Assembly: GCA_045614925.1 (NCBI GenBank)
Contig: JAZLDV010000090.1
Coordinates: forward strand, 1-6,917
Length of the DNA stretch: 6,917 nt
Source of the DNA: JAZLDV01 sp045614925
GTDB lineage: Bacteria; Bacillota_I; Bacilli_A; Erysipelotrichales; Coprobacillaceae
Reading direction: 5' to 3'
Shown here: positions 1-5,936 of the stretch, piece after piece
How positions within the stretch are numbered: the stretch's first letter is position 1
How the letters are laid out: each line of letters opens with the position of its first letter
Position numbers and translations under genes: made by a program
Notes under the pieces: model-generated
Told to the model about the DNA's origin: nothing
The model's input: the letters and a program-made list of their open reading frames with translations, nothing else
The model's database searches: none

Positions 1-84
1 TGTCAGATCTCTCTGACTCTCTTATTCTTATTGACGTGTTATTGTTCAGTTTTCAATGTTCCTGCCACCCGTTTCGTCGAGTGC
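1..84 (-). other. Leader of a probable rRNA operon (boxA-like element; structural genes off the left edge)
   Basis: Read on the minus strand, the transcribed leader carries GAGCACTCGACGAAACGGG and then a boxA-like antitermination element, AACATTGAAAACTGAACAA (plus-strand 42-60). The 'TTGAAAACTGAACAA' string is typical of leaders ahead of 16S rRNA in low-GC Gram-positives, where NusB/NusE-type antitermination acts. Near the edge is a 6-bp hairpin GTCAGA-GAGA-TCTGAC with a GNRA loop (2-17), perhaps part of a processing stem. No mature rRNA sequence is inside the window, so the rRNA identity rests on the leader and the promoter. A tRNA or 5S operon is a less likely alternative. Confidence 0.72.
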
Positions 85-90
85 TCAGTT

Positions 91-119
91 ATAATATCAC
101 ACCATCTTCCTCTTGTAAA
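91..119 (-). promoter_or_regulatory. Strong sigma-A promoter with AT-rich upstream element, probable rrn promoter
   Basis: On the minus strand the -35 is TTTACA (114-119), the spacer is exactly 17 nt, and the -10 is TATTAT (91-96). Transcription would start near 84-86, where purines (A/G) are available; rRNA promoters in Firmicutes commonly start with G. Upstream of the -35 (about 120-180) are A- and T-tracts that look like an UP element. The stretch between this promoter and the carB terminator (about 120-206) contains no gene that I can see. Confidence 0.78.
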
Positions 120-206
120 GTCTTTTTTACAATTTTTTTAAAAATTTTACTTTATTGTTATATTTTATCTTTATAAGATAATGAAATCTAAACTGTTATT
201 CTTAAA

Positions 207-241
207 TATAAAAGAGACTATAGATTATCTCTATAGTCTCT
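207..241 (-). terminator. Intrinsic terminator of carB
   Basis: A perfect 12-bp stem (213-224 pairing with 230-241; on the minus strand AGAGACTATAGA, a 5-nt loop, TCTATAGTCTCT) is followed on the minus strand by TTTATATTT. It starts 9 nt after the carB stop codon. The other flank is not T-rich, so it works as a terminator only for leftward transcription. It separates carB from the rRNA promoter. Confidence 0.93.
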
Positions 242-249
242 AAGACATT

Positions 250-3200
250 CTATTTAATTCCTTTATGATATTCTTGTAATGATTTTACTTCAGAAATACC
301 ATGAATTTTCATTTCCATAATACCTTCTAAAGAAGCTTTTGCAGCTGCCATATTTGTCACATATGGGATTCTTGCTTTAATCGCACCTTTTCTGATATAA
401 CTATCATCACTAGCACTTTCTTTACCAATTGGAGTATTGATAATCATTGCTAAATCACCATTTGTAACAGCATCTAAGATATTTGGTCTACCTTCATTGA
501 TTTTCTTAATTTTAGTTACTGGAATATTATTATATTTAATAATTTCATAAGTTTTACCAGTCGCTACAATATCAAATCCAGCATCATAATATCCTTTAGC
601 TAACGAAACAACTTCTGGTTTATCTAAATCATTAACTGAAATTAATACTTTACCTTCAGTTGGTAAAATAGATTGAGTTGCTTCAGCAGCTTTATAATAT
701 GAAGCACCATATGAAGAAGATAATCCTAATACTTCTCCTGTTGATCTCATTTCAGGTCCTAAAACAGGGTCAACTTCTGGGAACATATTGAATGGGAATA
801 CTGCTTGTTTGATTCCTGTATGTGGAATTTTCTTTTGTTCTAATGTTGTAACTGGAGATTCTCTACCAGTGATTTCTCTTGTTACGATATCAGTAGCATA
901 TTTAACCATGTTAATATTACATACTTTTGATACTAAAGGTACTGTTCTTGAAGCTCTTGGATTTGCTTCTAATACATATACTTTATCATCAGCAATTGCA
1001 TATTGCATATTCATTAATCCACGAACGTTCATTTCTTTAGCAATTTTCATTGTATATTCTTTAATTGTTTCTAAATGACGCATTGGGATATGTTTTGAAG
1101 GTAAAATACAAGCTGAGTCTCCTGAGTGGATACCTGCTAATTCAATGTGTTCCATTACAGCAGGAACGAATACATTTTCACCATCACTAATAGCATCCGC
1201 TTCACATTCCATTGCATTATTTAAGAATCTATCAATTAAGATAGGACGATCTGGTGTTACACCAACAGCCATACTCATATATTTAGTTAAGCTTTCATCA
1301 TCATATACAACTTCCATACCTCTACCACCTAATACGTAAGATGGTCTTACCATTAATGGATATCCAATTTTAGCAGCAATTTCTAATGCTTCTTCAACAT
1401 TAACTGCCATTCCTGATTCAGGCATTGGAATTTCTAATTTATCCATCATTGCATTAAATAAATCTCTATCTTCTGCCATATCAATAGTTTCTGGAGTTGT
1501 TCCTAAAATATTAACACCATTTTTCTTTAATTCATTTGCTAAGTTTAATGGAGTTTGTCCACCAAATTGAGCAATAACACCTAATGGTTTTTCTTTTTCA
1601 TGAATACTTAATACATCTTCTAAAGTTAATGGTTCAAAATATAATCTATCAGATGTATCATAGTCAGTTGATACTGTTTCTGGGTTACAGTTAACAATAA
1701 TTGTTTCGATACCTAATTTCTTTAATGCTAATGAAGCATGTACACAGCAATAATCGAATTCGATACCTTGACCGATTCTGTTAGGCCCTCCACCTAAGAT
1801 CATAATTTTCTTAGTATCTGGATCTGCTTTCACTTTATCTGGTCCATTGTATGTAGAATAATAGTATTCTTTATCTTCTGTACCACTTACATGAACAGCT
1901 TCCCAAGCTTGGTGAATACCATTTTCTAATCTTTGTGCTCTTACTACGTCTTCTTCTACTTCTAATAATTTAGCAATATATTTATCAGAGAATCCGTCTT
2001 TTTTCGCTTTTTCTAATACTTCAACAGGTAAATTTTTACCTTTATAAGTTAACATTCTTTCTTCTTCATCAACTAATTCTTTCATTTGTTGGATAAAGTA
2101 ATGTTTAATTTGAGTTAATTCAAATAATTCATCAATAGTTGCACCTTTTCTTAATGCTTCATACATAATGAATTGTCTTTCACTGCTTGCATCAGTTAAT
2201 TTTTGTAATAATTGTTCTTTAGTTAAATCATTGAAATCTTTAGCATATCCTAAACCATATCTACCAATTTCTAATGAACGAATAGCTTTTTGGAAAGCTT
2301 CTTTATAAGTTTTACCAATACTCATAACTTCCCCTACAGCTTTCATTTGTGTTCCTAATTTATCTTCAGAACCTTTGAATTTTTCAAATGCCCATCTAGC
2401 AAATTTAATAACTACATAATCTGCATCTGGTACATATTTATCTAATGTTCCATATTTTCCACATGGAATTTCATCTAATGTTAATCCTGCAGCTAACATT
2501 GCAGATACTAAAGCAATAGGGAATCCTGTTGCTTTAGAAGCTAAAGCTGAAGAACGTGAAGTTCTTGGATTGATTTCAATAACAGCAATTCTATCACTTA
2601 CTGGATCATGAGCAAATTGAACGTTAGTTCCACCAATAACACCTACTGATTCAACGATTCTGAATGCTTGATCTTTTAATCTGTCTTGTACTGATTGAGG
2701 TACAGTTAACATAGGAGCACTACAGAAAGAATCCCCAGTATGCACACCGATAGGATCGATATTTTCAATGAAACATACTGTAATCATATTTCCTTTTGCA
2801 TCTCTTACAACTTCTACTTCTAATTCTTCCCAACCTAAAATAGATTCTTCGATTAAGCATTGGTGAACCATAGATGCTTGTAAACCACGGCTAACAACTG
2901 TTTTTAATTCTTCAACGTTGTAAACAAGTCCTCCACCTGCTCCACCCATTGTATAAGCTGGTCTTACTACAACTGGGTATCCTAATTTATCTGCGATTGC
3001 TAATGCTTCTTCTACAGTATTAGCAATATCACTTCTAGCCATTTCGATATTTAATTCTTCCATAGCTTTTTTAAATTCAAGTCTGTCTTCTCCTCTTTCA
3101 ATAGCGTCAACTTGAACACCTAATACTTTAACATTATATTTATCTAAGACACCTGCTTCATTTAATTCAGAACATAAATTTAATGCTGATTGCCCACCTA

Positions 3201-3468
3201 AGTTTGGTAATAAAGCATCTGGTCTTTCTTTTTCAATAATTTGTGTTAATCTTTCAACATTTAACGGTTCAATGTAAGTTACATCTGCAGTATCTGGGTC
3301 AGTCATAATTGTAGCAGGATTTGAATTCACTAATACAATTTTATAACCTAAATTTCTTAACGCTTTACATGCTTGTGTTCCTGAATAGTCAAACTCACAT
3401 GCTTGTCCAATGATAATTGGTCCAGACCCAATAACTAATACACTATTAATATCTTCTCTTTTTGGCAT
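250..3468 (-). CDS. carB: Carbamoyl-phosphate synthase large subunit (CarB / PyrAB)
   Basis: The large, ammonia-using subunit of cytosolic carbamoyl-phosphate synthase; it makes carbamoyl phosphate from bicarbonate, ammonia (delivered by the glutaminase subunit CarA) and two ATP, for pyrimidine and arginine synthesis. From the chosen start it has 1072 residues, the usual family length. The first ATP-grasp half (about 1-400) shows VIGSGPIIIGQACEFDYSG (12-30), RPAYTMGGAGG (169-179) and GVHTGDS (241-247). An oligomerisation region (about 400-550) precedes the second ATP-grasp half, with GGGPNRIGQGIEFDY (559-573), RPSYVLGGRGME (708-719), HSGDSAC (781-787) and EANPRASRTVP (834-844). A methylglyoxal-synthase-like allosteric domain (about 937-1072) closes the protein, with EGRPNILD (992-999) and NTP (1011-1013). 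The start at 3468 is chosen over the in-frame ATG at 3489 because an AAGGAGG lies 8 nt upstream and the longer version would translate that Shine-Dalgarno. carA is not adjacent. The gene sits behind an apparent transcription attenuator (3490-3521) and ends at its own terminator. Confidence 0.98.
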   Translation of the reverse strand: MPKREDINSVLVIGSGPIIIGQACEFDYSGTQACKALRNLGYKIVLVNSNPATIMTDPDTADVTYIEPLNVERLTQIIEKERPDALLPNLGGQSALNLCSELNEAGVLDKYNVKVLGVQVDAIERGEDRLEFKKAMEELNIEMARSDIANTVEEALAIADKLGYPVVVRPAYTMGGAGGGLVYNVEELKTVVSRGLQASMVHQCLIEESILGWEELEVEVVRDAKGNMITVCFIENIDPIGVHTGDSFCSAPMLTVPQSVQDRLKDQAFRIVESVGVIGGTNVQFAHDPVSDRIAVIEINPRTSRSSALASKATGFPIALVSAMLAAGLTLDEIPCGKYGTLDKYVPDADYVVIKFARWAFEKFKGSEDKLGTQMKAVGEVMSIGKTYKEAFQKAIRSLEIGRYGLGYAKDFNDLTKEQLLQKLTDASSERQFIMYEALRKGATIDELFELTQIKHYFIQQMKELVDEEERMLTYKGKNLPVEVLEKAKKDGFSDKYIAKLLEVEEDVVRAQRLENGIHQAWEAVHVSGTEDKEYYYSTYNGPDKVKADPDTKKIMILGGGPNRIGQGIEFDYCCVHASLALKKLGIETIIVNCNPETVSTDYDTSDRLYFEPLTLEDVLSIHEKEKPLGVIAQFGGQTPLNLANELKKNGVNILGTTPETIDMAEDRDLFNAMMDKLEIPMPESGMAVNVEEALEIAAKIGYPLMVRPSYVLGGRGMEVVYDDESLTKYMSMAVGVTPDRPILIDRFLNNAMECEADAISDGENVFVPAVMEHIELAGIHSGDSACILPSKHIPMRHLETIKEYTMKIAKEMNVRGLMNMQYAIADDKVYVLEANPRASRTVPLVSKVCNINMVKYATDIVTREITGRESPVTTLEQKKIPHTGIKQAVFPFNMFPEVDPVLGPEMRSTGEVLGLSSSYGASYYKAAEATQSILPTEGKVLISVNDLDKPEVVSLAKGYYDAGFDIVATGKTYEIIKYNNIPVTKIKKINEGRPNILDAVTNGDLAMIINTPIGKESASDDSYIRKGAIKARIPYVTNMAAAKASLEGIMEMKIHGISEVKSLQEYHKGIK

Positions 3469-3476
3469 TTTTACTT

Positions 3477-3483
3477 CCTCCTT
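3477..3483 (-). promoter_or_regulatory. Ribosome binding site that decides the carB start
   Basis: AAGGAGG on the minus strand, 8 nt ahead of the ATG at 3466-3468. The upstream in-frame ATG (3487-3489) lies at the end of the terminator U-tract and has no comparable site of its own, so the shorter 1072-residue protein is preferred. Confidence 0.9.
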
Positions 3484-3489
3484 TTTCAT

Positions 3490-3521
3490 AAAAAAGACAT
3501 ACCATTATTAAATGATATGTC
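3490..3521 (-). terminator. Intrinsic terminator in the carB leader (attenuator)
   Basis: On the minus strand an 11-bp stem (GACATATCATT, loop TAAT, AATGGTATGTC; one pair is T·G) is followed by six T. It lies between the stop codon of a short leader ORF, which it touches, and the carB Shine-Dalgarno 6 nt further on. A terminator directly upstream of the first structural gene, after a separate promoter, is the layout of transcription attenuation. It would also limit read-through arriving from the SDR-HAD-DUF4250 unit. Confidence 0.88.
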
Positions 3522-3608
3522 CTATAAACAATTATAAAAAATTGAAAACAATGGCGCCATTGAATCTAATGCTAAAACTGATACGTTTAAGTTCATCATG
3601 TTATTCAT
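3522..3608 (-). CDS. Putative 28-residue leader peptide upstream of carB
   Basis: A short ORF begins with MNNMMNLNV and ends with IFYNCL, then TAG. It has AAGGAG (3617-3622) spaced 8 nt from the ATG, as good a ribosome binding site as that of carB. The stop codon (3522-3524) directly abuts the first base of the attenuator stem. A ribosome reaching the end of this ORF would therefore sit on the 5' arm of the terminator and should stop it from folding. The peptide has no Arg codon and no run of one regulatory amino acid, so classical amino-acid attenuation is not suggested; its coding sequence is unusually U-rich at the end. I recognise no family. The product may matter only through the act of translation. 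Whether it is translated is inferred from the ribosome binding site and position. Confidence 0.68.
   Translation of the reverse strand: MNNMMNLNVSVLALDSMAPLFSIFYNCL
3524..3562 (-). promoter_or_regulatory. Candidate RNA polymerase pause region: palindrome followed by U-rich tract
   Basis: Inside the leader ORF a 14-nt perfect palindrome CAATGGCGCCATTG (3549-3562) is followed on the minus strand by a 25-nt stretch (3524-3548) with 17 T, including runs of four and six. The palindrome can fold as a 5-bp stem with a GCGC loop. A hairpin followed by a U-rich segment and then a terminator is the order of elements in the E. coli pyrBI attenuator, where low UTP slows polymerase and lets the ribosome catch up. 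The elements are read directly; pausing is inferred. Confidence 0.5.
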
Positions 3609-3626
3609 ATACGCCACTCCTTCCCA

Positions 3627-3650
3627 TTAGACATAGTTGCCTAAGTCTAA
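3627..3650 (-). promoter_or_regulatory. GNRA-capped hairpin at the 5' end of the carB leader
   Basis: On the minus strand TTAGAC pairs with GTCTAA (6 bp), then a T·T mismatch, then TAG with CTA closed by a GCAA tetraloop. It would lie about 10 nt after the inferred transcription start and about 5 nt before the leader ORF's Shine-Dalgarno. Its 3' strand contains TATGTCT, which could also pair with GGACATA (3516-3522) spanning the start of the attenuator stem. It may protect the 5' end, tune translation of the leader ORF, or take part in alternative folding. The sequence does not match the PyrR-binding loop that I know. Confidence 0.5.
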
Positions 3651-3666
3651 AATATTCTACACTACT

Positions 3667-3672
3667 ATTATA
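3667..3672 (-). promoter_or_regulatory. Probable -10 box of a carB leader promoter
   Basis: A perfect TATAAT on the minus strand, preceded by TTATG, in AT-rich DNA just after the DUF4250 stop codon. Transcription would start near 3660, giving a leader of about 190 nt ahead of carB. No convincing -35 is found at 16-18 nt (the best is TAGAAA), so the promoter may be weak or may depend on an activator. carB could instead be reached by read-through from upstream. Confidence 0.5.
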
Positions 3673-3691
3673 CATAATTCAATAAATTTTT

Positions 3692-3862
3692 CTACTTAAA
3701 TTGATTTAATTTTTCATCATATTCATAATTTATTTTTAATAATTTTTCTATAATCATTTCTTTAGATACATCTAAATCGTCACATAATCTATCTAAAGAA
3801 TCATATTGATCTCTAAGTTTCATATTAATAAAACTTAGTAACATTACTGGATCATTTGGCAT
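3692..3862 (-). CDS. DUF4250 family small protein
   Basis: A 56-residue protein beginning MPNDPVMLLSFINMKLRDQY and ending NYEYDEKLNQFK. The pattern PNDP-x-x-LLS-x-x-N-x-KLRD-x-Y-x-SLD near the start and YxYD-x-x-x-NQF at the end is what I know of DUF4250, a short, uncharacterised family found mainly in Clostridia and related Firmicutes. It is probably cytoplasmic and helical: no signal peptide or membrane segment is visible. Its ATG shares one base with the TAA stop of the HAD gene (TAATG), and AAGGAG lies 10 nt upstream inside that gene, so translation is likely coupled. No terminator follows it before the carB -10 box. Function unknown. Confidence 0.88.
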   Translation of the reverse strand: MPNDPVMLLSFINMKLRDQYDSLDRLCDDLDVSKEMIIEKLLKINYEYDEKLNQFK

Positions 3863-4680
3863 TAAAATTCAACTCCTTCAAAATATTGTGATAATACATA
3901 CGCTATTCCATCTTCATCATTCGACTTAGTAATATAATTTGCACGTTCTTTTACTCCATCAACCGCATTTGCCATCGCTACACCTAAACCTGCATATTCA
4001 ATCATACTTAAATCATTGTAACCATCACCAAAAGCCATCACTTCTTCTCTACTTATACCTAAATATTGAACAAGACGATCTAAAGACGCTGCTTTATCAA
4101 TTCCTTTAGCCATAACTTCTACAAAGAATGGTGCACTTCTATAAATACTTAAACTATCTCCATATGGTTCTTTAAATTCATCAATAACACTTGCAACATA
4201 CTCAGGATCACCTGTTAAAAGTAATTTATTAATTGGTTCATTTATACTATCAATCAAGTTTTCAACTTCTAAAACATCTATATCACAAATGCGACTTTCT
4301 ACCTGTACATACTGATCATCAGCTTTTTCAGTAATAATTGTATGACCAATATATGTCATAGGAACAAGTTTAAATTCATTTGCACGATGATAAATAGAAG
4401 TAGCTTCTTCTTTACTTAAAATTTGTTCATAAATACTGCAATCATTTTTTATATCGTAAACTCTTGCCCCATTAAAAGAAAGCAAAAATCCACCATTTTC
4501 TTCTAAGTTTAATTCTTTTGCATCATATCTTAATCCCGGTGTCGGTCTTCCTGATGCAAGAACTACTTTCACACCCATTTTTTGCACTTTCATTAAAGCC
4601 TCTTTTGTTTTAGGTGTAATTATATTTTTAGAATTTTTCAAAGTTCCATCTAAATCTAAAGCTATCAATTTATACTTCAT
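3862..4680 (-). CDS. Cof-type HAD-IIB hydrolase, YidA-like (probable sugar-phosphate or related phosphatase)
   Basis: A cytoplasmic Mg2+-dependent phosphatase of the haloacid dehalogenase superfamily, 272 residues, the usual length. Motif I is LDLDGT (8-13), with D9 the nucleophile and D11 the acid/base. Motif II is SGR (43-45), motif III is K196 in KGIDKAAS, and motif IV is GDGYNDLSM (218-226). The stretch from SAPFFVEVMAKGIDKA to the C-terminal TKSNDEDGIA closely follows E. coli YidA, a sugar-phosphate phosphatase. The cap between about 85 and 185 is of the C2B type. The substrate cannot be told from sequence, since this family has many broad-range paralogues. GGAGG lies 6 nt before the ATG. 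The gene follows the SDR gene after 49 nt with no terminator and overlaps the DUF4250 gene by one base, so all three probably share a transcript. Confidence 0.93.
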   Translation of the reverse strand: MKYKLIALDLDGTLKNSKNIITPKTKEALMKVQKMGVKVVLASGRPTPGLRYDAKELNLEENGGFLLSFNGARVYDIKNDCSIYEQILSKEEATSIYHRANEFKLVPMTYIGHTIITEKADDQYVQVESRICDIDVLEVENLIDSINEPINKLLLTGDPEYVASVIDEFKEPYGDSLSIYRSAPFFVEVMAKGIDKAASLDRLVQYLGISREEVMAFGDGYNDLSMIEYAGLGVAMANAVDGVKERANYITKSNDEDGIAYVLSQYFEGVEF

Positions 4681-4729
4681 ATAATACCTCCAACACGACT
4701 CTATATTAATACATTTTTATATATTTTGT

Positions 4730-5455
4730 CTATAGATGATACTCCCAATTCCATTCATTATGATAAATCATTCGCTTATTCATTCCACCATCCATAATGA
4801 TTGTTTCTCCATTTATAAATGACTGTTCACACAAATAATAAACTAATGAAGAAATATCTTTTGGCGTTCCTATTCTTCCTACTGGTATTGCCTTTTCATC
4901 TTCTTCACTCACATCATATTCATCCACTTTAATCCATCCTGGAGCAATACAATTTACTAAGACATCTGGTGCAAGCGACATAGCTAAAGCATGTGTTAAC
5001 GATACAATTGCACCTTTAGCACTTGCATAACATTCACTATTTGGTTCAGATTGTGCATAACGAGATGACGCTATATTAATTATTCTTCCTTTATTTTTCA
5101 CTAATTCATCTTTACATAATCTTGATAACTCATAAGGTGCTTTCACACCTACATTTAACACTTCATCAAAATCTTCATAACTGGCATCACTTAATATACC
5201 GCCTTTGCCATAACATGCATTATTCACAAGAACATCTATGCGTCCCATCTTTTCTAATGCATATTCATAAAACTTAGTTAATACATATTTATCTTTTATA
5301 TCACCATGAAAATAATAAAGATCTTCCTTTACCATCTTTTCACCACTTCTATCAATATCAATAAAACAAACCTGATATCCTTTATCTATAAATTCAAAAC
5401 ATATTTGTTGCCCTATCCCATGAGCCCCTCCAGTAACAATTACACCTTTTTTCAT
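4730..5455 (-). CDS. Short-chain dehydrogenase/reductase (SDR) family oxidoreductase
   Basis: A classical SDR of 241 residues: a single Rossmann domain that moves hydride between NAD(P)(H) and an alcohol/carbonyl substrate. The cofactor glycine motif is TGGAHGIG (8-15). The acidic D33 at the end of strand 2 favours NAD(H) over NADP(H). The structural motif is NNAC (78-81), with Cys in place of the usual Gly. The catalytic set is N101, S130, Y143 and K147 (YASAK), and PG (172-173) follows. The C-terminal part has NGETIIMDGGM and then an aromatic tail (227-241) longer than the bare SDR fold needs, which may shape substrate binding or oligomer contacts. The substrate cannot be named. AAGGAG lies 9 nt before the ATG. 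It starts just after a terminator, so it is probably the first gene of the SDR-HAD-DUF4250 unit. TATAAT-like sequence (5476-5484) upstream could be its -10, but it lies very close to the ribosome binding site. Confidence 0.93.
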   Translation of the reverse strand: MKKGVIVTGGAHGIGQQICFEFIDKGYQVCFIDIDRSGEKMVKEDLYYFHGDIKDKYVLTKFYEYALEKMGRIDVLVNNACYGKGGILSDASYEDFDEVLNVGVKAPYELSRLCKDELVKNKGRIINIASSRYAQSEPNSECYASAKGAIVSLTHALAMSLAPDVLVNCIAPGWIKVDEYDVSEEDEKAIPVGRIGTPKDISSLVYYLCEQSFINGETIIMDGGMNKRMIYHNEWNWEYHL

Positions 5456-5483
5456 ATTCTCACACTCCTTCTTTTATTATATA

Positions 5484-5510
5484 TAAAAAAAGGAATCATT
5501 ACGATTCCTT
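5484..5510 (-). terminator. Intrinsic terminator overlapping the 3' end of the DUF188 gene
   Basis: On the minus strand AAGGAATC, a 5-nt loop and GATTCCTT form an 8-bp perfect stem (5490-5510), followed by a T run into TATATA. The 5' arm is made of the last codons of the DUF188 gene, and its TAA stop begins in the loop. It separates the Ig-like/DUF188 unit from the SDR unit. The opposite flank is not T-rich, so it acts on leftward transcription only. Confidence 0.88.
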
Positions 5511-5936
5511 ACAAATAACATTCTCTAATTGTTTCAAAAAATATTCACTTACTTCTTTTGTTCTAGCAGCAGGACCTTTAACTCTATTGTTCTTTTTTCT
5601 TTCCTTAGCAGACAGATACCTGCTCATAAGAAGCATCTCAATATTTTCACTATGAATAATAGTTCCTGACACATGCAAAACAAATACACCTTTCATTAAA
5701 GCCATACTAGAAAGACCATAATCCTGACTAATCAGAACATCACCTCTTTGAATATCATTTAAGATTTTCATATCAGCACTATCTTTTCCTATATCACATA
5801 TTATAATTTTACAATCCTCTTTATTTATACAATGAGCATAATCAGCATATACAACCACTTCTGTATTTCTTGATTTACATACATCTATAATTCCATCTAA
5901 ATCAGGACATCCATCGCCATCTACTATAACTCTCAT
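5499..5936 (-). CDS. DUF188 / UPF0178 (YaiI-YqxD) family protein
   Basis: A 145-residue cytoplasmic protein of the conserved, uncharacterised YaiI/YqxD family, related to PIN-like nuclease folds. The N-terminal family motif reads VDGDGCP (5-11), where the common form is DxDACP. The central part, DSADMKILNDIQRGDVLISQ (52-71), followed by DYGLSSMALMKGVFVL, matches B. subtilis YqxD well (KKGDICVTQDHALAGVLLAKGVFVL in my memory). The later conserved segment is usually KGPPPFTKEDRxRF; here it is KGPAARTKEVSEYF (119-132), so the proline-phenylalanine core has changed. The Asp residues at 6, 8 and 72 are candidates for metal binding by analogy with PIN-like folds; no activity is established. Its ATG overlaps the TGA of the upstream membrane-protein gene (ATGA), with AAGGA 10 nt upstream, so translation is probably coupled. 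Confidence 0.9.
   Translation of the reverse strand: MRVIVDGDGCPDLDGIIDVCKSRNTEVVVYADYAHCINKEDCKIIICDIGKDSADMKILNDIQRGDVLISQDYGLSSMALMKGVFVLHVSGTIIHSENIEMLLMSRYLSAKERKKNNRVKGPAARTKEVSEYFLKQLENVICKES

Noticed and set aside
788..1078. Plus-strand ORF of 96 codons
   Set aside because: It lies wholly inside carB on the opposite strand, has no family resemblance, and its composition is explained by carB codon use.
1145..1339. Plus-strand ORF of 64 codons
   Set aside because: It is an antisense shadow of carB, with no plausible family and no terminator or promoter in step with it.
3469..3489. Longer carB start (7 extra codons, ATG at 3487-3489)
   Set aside because: It would translate the AAGGAGG that serves the next ATG, its own ATG sits beside the attenuator U-tract without a good ribosome binding site, and the shorter protein matches family length.
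3525..3660. PyrR-binding site or an amino-acid-sensing leader peptide in the carB leader
   Set aside because: I find no CCAGAGAGG-type PyrR loop, and the short ORF has no Arg codon and no cluster of a single amino acid. Leu and Asn codons are frequent but scattered.
4681..4729. Promoter or terminator between the SDR and HAD genes
   Set aside because: The 49-nt gap has no stable hairpin, and the only -35/-10 pair (TAGACA with TTAATA) is weak, so read-through from the SDR gene is simpler.
5306..5518. Plus-strand ORF of 70 codons
   Set aside because: It is antisense to the SDR gene and crosses the terminator at 5484-5510; the product is low-complexity Lys/Ile/Leu/Tyr-rich sequence typical of AT-rich shadows.
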